Assembly (NCBI GenBank): GCA_012800685.1
Contig: JAAZIT010000191.1
Location: 1 to 5,183 of the forward strand
Reading direction: 5' to 3'
DNA from: Clostridiales bacterium
Lineage (GTDB): Bacteria; Bacillota; Clostridia; Oscillospirales; Ruminococcaceae
DNA length: 5,183 nt
Part shown: positions 1 to 4,255 of the stretch, piece by piece
Layout: each line of letters starts with the position of its first letter
Numbering within the stretch: position 1 is the first letter of the stretch
The notes under the pieces: generated by a model
What the model was told of the DNA's origin: nothing
Database searches by the model: none
Seen by the model: only the letters and a program-made list of their open reading frames with translations
Translations under genes and position numbers: made by a program

Positions 1-890
1 ACAGTCAAGACAGGAACTAGATCAGGTATATCTGAACAATCTAGGTTAAAAGGTTTTAGAGGTGCATTTTCATTATACACTATTTTTTTGCAAATTTCAA
101 CGATTTTCTTATCCCCTTGACAGCTTTCATCGTTAAGTCCACATATCTCTATATCACTGCCCAATAAATTAAGCACATAGAAGAAAGCAGCTTGAGAATA
201 ATCAGCCTCAACCGTTGTATCACAGGGCTTATATTTTTGGTTCCCTTTAATATAGTATCCCTTTTCAGTTTCCACCACCTGAACTCCATAAGTTTTTAGT
301 GCTGAAACTGTAATATCAACATAAGGCTTTGACTCGAGGCGTGAAGTTAACACAATTTCAGAATCCCCTTCAAGCATTGGTAATGCAAAAAGAAGTCCGG
401 TTATAAATTGAGAAGAAATATCCCCTGCCATTTCATATATTCCTGATTTAAGTTTTCCAGAAACCGAAAAGGGCATTGTATTATTATAATCAAAGGTTAT
501 TCCGTTTTTGGTAAGTTCAGTTAAATATGGCGTAATAGGTCTTTTAGGGAGATTTGCTCTACCTAAAAAAGTAGTTTCAACTCCTAAAGCACAAGCAACA
601 GGAATTAAAAATCTTAACGTTGAGCCACTTTCGCAACAATCACACAAAGCTTTTTGTGGGATATCAGAAATCCCCTTAACAATCAGCAAGTCACCTTGAA
701 ATTTTATTTCAGCACCAAAAGCATTCATTGCATCTATTGTAGCTAAAATATCCTTTGAGGGATAAACATTTGATATTTTACTAATCCCATTAGCTAAGGC
801 AGCAGAAATAATAAGTCTATGGGCAACGCTTTTTGAAGGCGGTACTATAACCTTTCCCTCAAGTTTTTTAGGAGTAATCTCTATATTCAT
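1..890 (-). CDS. aroA: 5-enolpyruvylshikimate-3-phosphate synthase (EPSP synthase), 3' part cut by window edge
   Basis: This gene transfers the enolpyruvyl group of PEP to shikimate-3-phosphate, the sixth step to chorismate, in the cytosol. Reading the minus strand from the ATG at 890-888 gives 296 codons without a stop, and the frame leaves the window at base 1. EPSP synthase motifs in order: PPSKSVAHR at about 17-25 (substrate-binding Lys20, Ser21, Arg25), ESGSTLRF at 87-94 (the PEP-site loop, Gly89 and Arg93), GDISSQF at 156-162 (the SSQ phosphate-binding motif), SRLESKPYVDIT at 183-194, and SDIPDLVP at 286-293, whose Asp290 matches the catalytic Asp313 of E. coli. Families run about 420-430 residues, so roughly the last third is outside. 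The start is supported by AAGGA at 903-899, 8 nt upstream. It lies 72 bp after aroB on the same strand, presumably in one operon with it. The 72-bp gap is AT-rich with no clear promoter. Confidence 0.95.
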   Translation of the reverse strand, partial: MNIEITPKKLEGKVIVPPSKSVAHRLIISAALANGISKISNVYPSKDILATIDAMNAFGAEIKFQGDLLIVKGISDIPQKALCDCCESGSTLRFLIPVACALGVETTFLGRANLPKRPITPYLTELTKNGITFDYNNTMPFSVSGKLKSGIYEMAGDISSQFITGLLFALPMLEGDSEIVLTSRLESKPYVDITVSALKTYGVQVVETEKGYYIKGNQKYKPCDTTVEADYSQAAFFYVLNLLGSDIEICGLNDESCQGDKKIVEICKKIVYNENAPLKPFNLDCSDIPDLVPVLT

Positions 891-962
891 AATATCAGTC
901 CTTATTAATAGTACATTTTTAGTTCTTTATATAATAGTATATAAACAATATAAAAGCTTAAA

Positions 963-2072
963 TTACATGGTATTTATAATCTCCGCAATTTTATTTTCAG
1001 AAATTTCTTTTCCATAATTATTATCTCCAAAGCACATGGTATCGCCGATTTCTTTTTGGAAAACAAATCTTAGCTTTCCGTCTCTAATCTTTTTATCAGT
1101 ATAAAGCTTTTTAACAAGCTCACTTTTATTAATATAGTATGGAATTTCGGTAGGGAGCTTTGCCCTTTTATAAAGTTCTAAAACTCTATTAGCATTCTTC
1201 TCTGAAATAAAGCCAAGCTCTTTACCAAGCTTTACTTGTGCAATCATTCCAATTGAAAGAGCTTCACCATGCAAAAGCTGATAGTTACTAACAGTTTCAA
1301 TAGCCCTTCCAACAGTATGCCCTAAATTTAAAATCTCTCTTAGTCCAGATTCAAGTTCGTCCTGCATAACTACACTATACTTGATCTTACAGTTTAAATA
1401 AGCGATATGCTCACAGGTTTTCGTATCATAATCAAATACTTTTTCAATGTTTTCCTCCAAATACCCAAAGAAATCTTTATCACCTAAGCAGGCGTGTTTT
1501 ATAGTTTCAGAAAGTCCACTTGATATTTCACGTTGTGGGAGAGTTTTCCAAGTATCAATATCCAAATAAACCTTTTTAGGCTGATTGAAAATTCCAATTA
1601 AATTTGTTGCAAGTGGTGTATCAACAGCAGTTTTTCCACCAATCGACGCATCAGCAGCAGAAAGCAAGGTGGTTGCAAAATTTATAAATGGAACACCTCT
1701 TCCGAATGTCCCTGCAACAAAACCCGAAAGGTCTGTTACAACTCCACCACCAACAGCTATAATACAACAATCTCTACGGTATCCCTTAGCAAGCATTCCG
1801 TCCTCAACAAACTCTTTAGTTTGGCGAGTTTTTGACTTTTCACCTGCTGGGAAAACAAACAAATCGGCTGTAAATCCCGCTTGAACAATCAGATTTTGAA
1901 TGCTTTGGGCATACAAGTCAACCACTGTACTATCGGATATAACAGCAAACCTTTTGATTTTTCCAACTAGTCCATTTTTAATATCCTCAACAAGTTGTTT
2001 TGACAAATCATGTCCAATTTCAATATCATATGAATCATCTACAACTTTTTTTAGCTCGCATTTAAATTTCAT
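963..2072 (-). CDS. aroB: 3-dehydroquinate synthase
   Basis: This enzyme cyclises DAHP to 3-dehydroquinate using NAD and a divalent metal (usually Zn or Co), the second step of the shikimate pathway. The 369-residue length is usual. The N-terminal NAD-binding half shows PAGEKSK (75-81), AVGGGVVTDLSGFVA (106-120) and TTLLSAADASIGGKTAVD (134-151, with Asp141 and Lys147). Metal ligands are Glu189 (GLSETIKH), His252 (LNLGHT) and His268 (LLHGEA). Lys192, Arg245 and Asn249 are also kept. Two usually conserved positions differ. The NAD-contacting Lys (Lys161 in Aspergillus) is Thr156. The second His of the GHxxGHAIE motif (Aspergillus His275) is Arg256. The start has AAAGGAA at 2087-2081, 8 nt upstream. 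It follows the LURP-one-like gene by 24 bp and precedes aroA, so it is operonic. Its setting in an aro operon favours true dehydroquinate synthase over another sugar-phosphate cyclase. Confidence 0.94.
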   Translation of the reverse strand: MKFKCELKKVVDDSYDIEIGHDLSKQLVEDIKNGLVGKIKRFAVISDSTVVDLYAQSIQNLIVQAGFTADLFVFPAGEKSKTRQTKEFVEDGMLAKGYRRDCCIIAVGGGVVTDLSGFVAGTFGRGVPFINFATTLLSAADASIGGKTAVDTPLATNLIGIFNQPKKVYLDIDTWKTLPQREISSGLSETIKHACLGDKDFFGYLEENIEKVFDYDTKTCEHIAYLNCKIKYSVVMQDELESGLREILNLGHTVGRAIETVSNYQLLHGEALSIGMIAQVKLGKELGFISEKNANRVLELYKRAKLPTEIPYYINKSELVKKLYTDKKIRDGKLRFVFQKEIGDTMCFGDNNYGKEISENKIAEIINTM

Positions 2073-2096
2073 TTGCTAACTTCCTTTCAGATATAT

Positions 2097-2564
2097 TTAA
2101 TTTCTTGAACATTTTTCTGCATCAATCGCAAGAACGATTAACAAGCCGAGCAGTCCATCTTCCGGACGCTTTACATCTATCACATAAGTATCTGTAAAAT
2201 TAAATATTTCCTTTGACAGCGTTATTATTTCATTATTATTTTCATAAACAGAATAATCCCATTCAAAAAAATTACCATCAACAAGCCAACCATTACAATT
2301 AAGCTCAAACTGGGGCTTAAAAAAAGTAAATTTCTTTTTTATCCAGCCAATTTCAACACCGTTAACATACATATAAAAACGTGGTAAAAATGCAAATACC
2401 TTTTCCTTAAGCATTCCTATTTCTCTGCCGTTTGCATCATAAACCACCAAGCGGTGTCCAAAGGATAATTGCCCTTTAACCTTAAAAACAGTCTCACCAT
2501 ATTCGTCATAAACATTATAGCTGTCAAACCACGAAAAGAGTTTCTGCTTTAATAATAATTTCAT
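2097..2564 (-). CDS. LURP-one-related / tubby C2-like family protein
   Basis: This is a 155-residue soluble protein resembling the bacterial LURP-one-related (PF04525) branch of the tubby-C2/scramblase-like fold. The assignment rests on the opening KQKLFSWFDSYNVYDEYGE, the repeated strand pattern (VYDANGREIG at 41-50, FLPRFYMYVNGVEIGWIKKK at 59-78, CNGWLVDGNFFEWDYSVY at 90-107, FTDTYVIDV at 123-131), and the hydrophobic C-terminal helix GLLGLLIVLAIDAEKC (137-152) that would thread the barrel. No catalytic residues, signal peptide or clear membrane span are visible, and the biochemical role of bacterial members is unknown. Two ATGs lie two codons apart. The only Shine-Dalgarno-like run (GGGG, 2576-2573) is 8 nt from the inner ATG (2564) but only 2 nt from the outer one (2570), so the inner ATG is chosen. 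It is the first gene of the unit with aroB (24 bp on) and aroA, an unexpected partner for shikimate enzymes. Confidence 0.8.
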   Translation of the reverse strand: MKLLLKQKLFSWFDSYNVYDEYGETVFKVKGQLSFGHRLVVYDANGREIGMLKEKVFAFLPRFYMYVNGVEIGWIKKKFTFFKPQFELNCNGWLVDGNFFEWDYSVYENNNEIITLSKEIFNFTDTYVIDVKRPEDGLLGLLIVLAIDAEKCSRN

Positions 2565-2572
2565 ATTCATTA

Positions 2573-2577
2573 CCCCA
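2573..2577 (-). promoter_or_regulatory. Ribosome binding site deciding the LURP-one-like start
   Basis: The minus strand reads TGGGG just upstream of two ATGs. It leaves 8 nt to the ATG at 2564 and only 2 nt to the ATG at 2570, so it supports the inner start and a 155-residue product. Confidence 0.55.
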
Positions 2578-2610
2578 AATTATATTTTTATTAATTTAAT
2601 AGCCAAAAAT

Positions 2611-2639
2611 ATCATATCACATTTTAAAATATTTGTAAA
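2611..2639 (-). promoter_or_regulatory. Sigma-70/A type promoter of the LURP-like gene-aroB-aroA unit
   Basis: On the minus strand TTTACA (2639-2634, 5 of 6 matches to TTGACA) and TATGAT (2616-2611, 5 of 6 to TATAAT) are separated by exactly 17 bp. Transcription would start near 2604, about 40 nt before the LURP-like start codon. It sits just downstream of the terminator that ends the aroF unit, so the two aro units appear to be transcribed separately. Confidence 0.7.
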
Positions 2640-2669
2640 CAACACAAAACAACTGGAAAATCATTTGAA

Positions 2670-2700
2670 TAACAAAATGGACGGATTTTAACATCCGTCC
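2670..2700 (-). terminator. Intrinsic terminator after aroF and the small ORF
   Basis: On the minus strand an 8-bp perfect GC-rich stem, GGACGGAT (2700-2693) with ATCCGTCC (2686-2679), closes a 6-nt loop and is followed by the T-rich run ATTTTGTTATT. The plus-strand side lacks a good T-run next to the stem, so it acts mainly on minus-strand transcripts. It begins 13 nt after the small-ORF stop and ends the aroF transcript before the next promoter. Confidence 0.75.
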
Positions 2701-2713
2701 TAAAGGTTTTTAA

Positions 2714-2788
2714 TTAGAAAATAATTTCAAAAGTACGGACAGGTTTCCACTTGAAAATGGTATTTCTTCTTAAACCCAATTTAAACAT
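2714..2788 (-). CDS. 24-codon small ORF, unrecognised basic peptide
   Basis: A short frame between aroF and its terminator runs from ATG (2788-2786) to TAA (2716-2714). It is preceded by AGAGAGG (2799-2793) only 4 nt from the ATG, a good ribosome binding site at slightly short spacing. The peptide is basic and aromatic: Lys3, Arg7, Arg8, Lys13, Lys15 and Arg18 against one acidic residue (Glu21), with Phe at 2, 12, 20 and 24, Trp14 and Pro16, and a central IFKWKPVRTF. It is too short for a transmembrane protein and I do not recognise a family. It starts 51 bp after the aroF stop and would be on the aroF mRNA. It may be a real small protein, a regulatory peptide, or chance. The ribosome binding site plus the immediate terminator make chance less likely. 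Confidence 0.45.
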   Translation of the reverse strand: MFKLGLRRNTIFKWKPVRTFEIIF

Positions 2789-2839
2789 AAAACCTCTCTT
2801 TTATAGCTATAAATTAAATATATAAAATTAGTTATTTAA

Positions 2840-3862
2840 TTATTTCCCCTCGTCAATTGGTCTTCCAGAGAATTCAGCCTGTGCTTTAATCTTTTTCATA
2901 ACCTCTGCAAACTGTGCTGGGGTTAGTGATTGTGCCCCATCGCTCCACGCATTCTTAGGGTCATTATGAACTTCAATTTCCAAAGCATCAGCACCAACCG
3001 CAACAGCACCTAGTGACATTGGCTCAATCAAAGCTGCTATACCAGTTGCATGGCTAGGGTCGATAACAACTGGAAGGTGTGAATGATATTTAAGCAATGG
3101 AACAGCTGACAAGTCAAGTGTGTTTCTTGTCTTTGGCTCAAAAGTTCTAATTCCTCTTTCACAGAAAACAACCTTTTGATTTCCGCCAGCCATGATATAT
3201 TCAGCAGACATTAAAAGCTCTTCTAGGGTACTTGAAAGTCCTCTTTTCAAAAGAATAGGCTTATCACTACGTCCTAGCTCCTTAAGGAGTGTAAAGTTTT
3301 GCATATTTCTTTCATCAACCTGAATAACGTCAACATCAGCAAAAAGGTCTATATGCGAAAGGTCCATAATTTCTGTTACAATTGGTAAACCAGTAATTTT
3401 TCTGGCTTCAATAAGAAGTTTAATGCCATCATATCCTAGACCTTGGAATGCATATGGAGAAGTTCTAGGTTTAAATGCCCCTCCTCTAAGCATTGTAGCA
3501 CCTGCCTCTTTAACTGCGATAGCTGTTGTGATAATTTGCTCTTCCGTTTCAACCGAACATGGACCAGCAATTACATTAAGCGTTCCACCACCAATTTTTC
3601 TTCCCGAAACTTCAATAACTGAATCGTCAGGGTGAAAACGTCTATTGGCATTTTTATAAGGCTCTTGAACTCTCTTAACCTTTTCAACAATTTCTTTTGC
3701 TTGAACTGATTCCATGTCAACCTTTGTAGTATCTCCAATAAGTCCGATAATCCTCTGCTGAACGCCATTCACCAGATTTGTTTTGATGTCAAAGCCCTGA
3801 AGCCATTTCACCAATTCGTCAATCTGTTTTTCTTGTGCTCCATCTTTTAGAATAATGATCAT
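2840..3862 (-). CDS. aroF: 3-deoxy-7-phosphoheptulonate (DAHP) synthase, type I-beta with N-terminal regulatory domain
   Basis: This enzyme condenses PEP with erythrose-4-phosphate to DAHP, the committed step of aromatic biosynthesis. The 340 residues match the Thermotoga maritima type almost collinearly. Residues 1-70 are a ferredoxin-like regulatory domain (MIIILKDGA start, QQRIIGLIGD at 35-44) that in this subtype mediates feedback inhibition by Phe/Tyr. The TIM-barrel follows with metal ligands Cys102 (AGPCS), His271 (DPSHATG), Glu297 (EIEVHN) and Asp308 (SDGAQSL), and substrate residues Arg126 and Lys131 (LRGGAFKPRTSPYAFQG) and Lys206 (LLKRG). No chorismate mutase domain is fused. Residues 182-186 read VDERN where homologues usually have IGARN. 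A TTG at 3877-3875 could extend it five codons, but that TTG overlaps the GGAGGA ribosome binding site, so the ATG at 3862 is taken. It is preceded by a Phe-rich leader peptide and attenuator. Confidence 0.96.
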   Translation of the reverse strand: MIIILKDGAQEKQIDELVKWLQGFDIKTNLVNGVQQRIIGLIGDTTKVDMESVQAKEIVEKVKRVQEPYKNANRRFHPDDSVIEVSGRKIGGGTLNVIAGPCSVETEEQIITTAIAVKEAGATMLRGGAFKPRTSPYAFQGLGYDGIKLLIEARKITGLPIVTEIMDLSHIDLFADVDVIQVDERNMQNFTLLKELGRSDKPILLKRGLSSTLEELLMSAEYIMAGGNQKVVFCERGIRTFEPKTRNTLDLSAVPLLKYHSHLPVVIDPSHATGIAALIEPMSLGAVAVGADALEIEVHNDPKNAWSDGAQSLTPAQFAEVMKKIKAQAEFSGRPIDEGK

Positions 3863-3869
3863 TACATTT

Positions 3870-3875
3870 TCCTCC
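3870..3875 (-). promoter_or_regulatory. aroF ribosome binding site, fixes the start
   Basis: GGAGGA on the minus strand lies 7 nt before the ATG at 3862-3860. The alternative TTG start at 3877 lies upstream of and overlaps this site, so it cannot be served by it. The site lies downstream of the attenuator, so it is present only in read-through transcripts. Confidence 0.85.
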
Positions 3876-3894
3876 AAATATTATATTTATAAAC

Positions 3895-3927
3895 AAAAAA
3901 ATCGCAGCTAAATTTCTTTAGCTACGA
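3895..3927 (-). terminator. Attenuator: intrinsic terminator in the aroF leader
   Basis: On the minus strand an 11-bp stem (3927-3917 with 3912-3902, one G-U pair) closes a GAAA tetraloop (3916-3913) and is followed at once by seven T (3901-3895). It sits between the leader-peptide stop (3958) and the aroF ribosome binding site (3875), so it must be bypassed for aroF to be expressed. The single non-Watson-Crick pair is G-U only in the minus-strand RNA. Its 5' arm can instead pair with 3983-3976 inside the leader-peptide gene. Confidence 0.92.
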
Positions 3928-3983
3928 ATATTATTACAAGTATTATTCCAAAACATTCTAACTTGCATAACCATTGCAGCTAA
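3918..3983 (-). promoter_or_regulatory. Predicted antiterminator hairpin of the aroF leader
   Basis: TTAGCTGC at 3983-3976, inside leader-peptide codons 29-31, pairs over 8 bp (one G-U) with GTAGCTAA at 3925-3918, the 5' arm of the terminator. The same TTAGCTGC occurs in the terminator 3' arm, so the two structures are mutually exclusive. A third segment, AGCTTTTAT at 4020-4012 (codons 17-19), can pair with 3989-3978 (6 bp, a 3-nt bulge, 3 bp) to sequester the antiterminator strand. The alternatives fit segments 1, 2, 3 and 4 of classical attenuators. This was read by eye and not folded by software. Confidence 0.7.
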
Positions 3984-4068
3984 TTTTATCACGCCAAAAA
4001 AACTTGAAGCCATAAAAGCTCAAGCTAAAAAAGAATGTAAATATAGCAAAAGTTATTACATTAGTCAT
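3958..4068 (-). CDS. Phe-rich leader peptide of the aroF attenuator
   Basis: This 36-codon frame runs from ATG (4068-4066) to TAG (3960-3958). It is preceded by GGAAGGA (4084-4078), an excellent ribosome binding site 9 nt away. Nine of 36 residues are Phe (7, 10, 12, 13, 14, 18, 21, 23, 24), plus Tyr19, Tyr34 and Trp25; the core reads FTFFFSLSFYGFKFFW. The product is not expected to act as a protein; translating it measures charged tRNA-Phe. A ribosome waiting at Phe23 or Phe24 would cover down to about 3989-3986, leaving the antiterminator strand (3983-3976) free. A ribosome reaching the stop would cover that strand and let the terminator form. An alternative reading is a small hydrophobic membrane peptide, but the overlapping RNA elements and its place upstream of a DAHP synthase argue for a leader. 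It resembles PheL of enteric bacteria in principle, not in sequence. Confidence 0.85.
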   Translation of the reverse strand: MTNVITFAIFTFFFSLSFYGFKFFWRDKISCNGYAS

Positions 4069-4109
4069 GGTTTTGAATCCTTCCAGTAAGTTTTGTTTCA
4101 ATAATACTT

Positions 4110-4138
4110 AATATACAACTATGTTGTGAACTTGTCAA
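4110..4138 (-). promoter_or_regulatory. Strong promoter of the aroF leader transcript
   Basis: On the minus strand a perfect TTGACA (4138-4133) is followed after exactly 17 bp by TATATT (4115-4110, 5 of 6). The start would be near 4103, giving a leader of about 240 nt before the aroF ATG. The 17-bp spacer holds a small inverted repeat, ACAAC-ATA-GTTGT (4127-4115), and the upstream flank holds the palindrome at 4151-4173. Confidence 0.85.
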
Positions 4139-4150
4139 GCACCACAATGC

Positions 4151-4173
4151 ATTGTTAATAATTTATTAACAAT
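4151..4173. promoter_or_regulatory. 23-bp perfect palindrome, probable operator between divergent promoters
   Basis: ATTGTTAATAA is followed by one T and its exact inverted copy, giving 11-bp half-sites around position 4162. It lies 12 bp upstream of the aroF-leader -35 and 18 bp upstream of the hydrolase -35. A second perfect 12-bp palindrome, ACAATGCATTGT (4144-4155), overlaps its left arm, so ACAAT/ATTGT half-sites occur three times. The half-sites recall the clostridial Rex motif (TTGTTAA/TTAACAA), but the spacing is 7 nt rather than 4. The cognate regulator cannot be named. Confidence 0.6.
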
Positions 4174-4191
4174 CGTATACTTATTACACCC

Positions 4192-4220
4192 TTGATAATT
4201 TTGTGTCAAAGTGTTATAAT
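4192..4220 (+). promoter_or_regulatory. Promoter of the amidohydrolase gene
   Basis: TTGATA (4192-4197, 5 of 6) and a perfect TATAAT (4215-4220) are spaced by 17 bp. Transcription would begin near 4227, about 29 nt before the ATG at 4256. It diverges from the aroF-leader promoter, with 53 bp between the two -35 boxes. Confidence 0.8.
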
Positions 4221-4255
4221 TTCAATATAATTTAGTTTATAGAGGTATTTAAGAG

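Noticed and set aside
508..699. Plus-strand 63-codon frame inside aroA
   Set aside because: It lies antisense to a strongly supported EPSP synthase frame with all its motifs, and has no recognisable domain.
926..945. Inverted repeat TTTATATA-ATAG-TATATAAA between aroB and aroA
   Set aside because: The 8-bp arms are entirely A/T with no T-run tail suited to either strand. It is weak in RNA and expected often in such AT-rich sequence, so it is not called a terminator.
1585..1884. Plus-strand 99-codon frame inside aroB
   Set aside because: It is antisense to the conserved NAD-binding part of aroB; the open frame is a by-product of the opposite coding sequence.
3423..3768. Two frames overlapping aroF (plus 3423-3635, minus 3571-3768)
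   Set aside because: Both overlap the well-conserved aroF reading frame and encode no recognisable protein.
3863..3877. TTG start extending aroF by five codons (MEENV)
   Set aside because: The TTG overlaps the GGAGGA ribosome binding site that serves the ATG at 3862, and the MIIIL start matches the usual N-terminus of this DAHP synthase type.
3863..4103. T-box or riboswitch upstream of aroF
   Set aside because: No T-box consensus (AGGGTGGNACCGCG-like) or other known aptamer core is visible. The leader is accounted for by the peptide ORF and competing hairpins.
4152..4172. Rex redox-repressor operator
   Set aside because: The half-sites TTGTTAA and TTAACAA match the clostridial motif, but the gap is 7 nt instead of 4, placing the half-sites on different helix faces. 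I keep it only as an unassigned operator.
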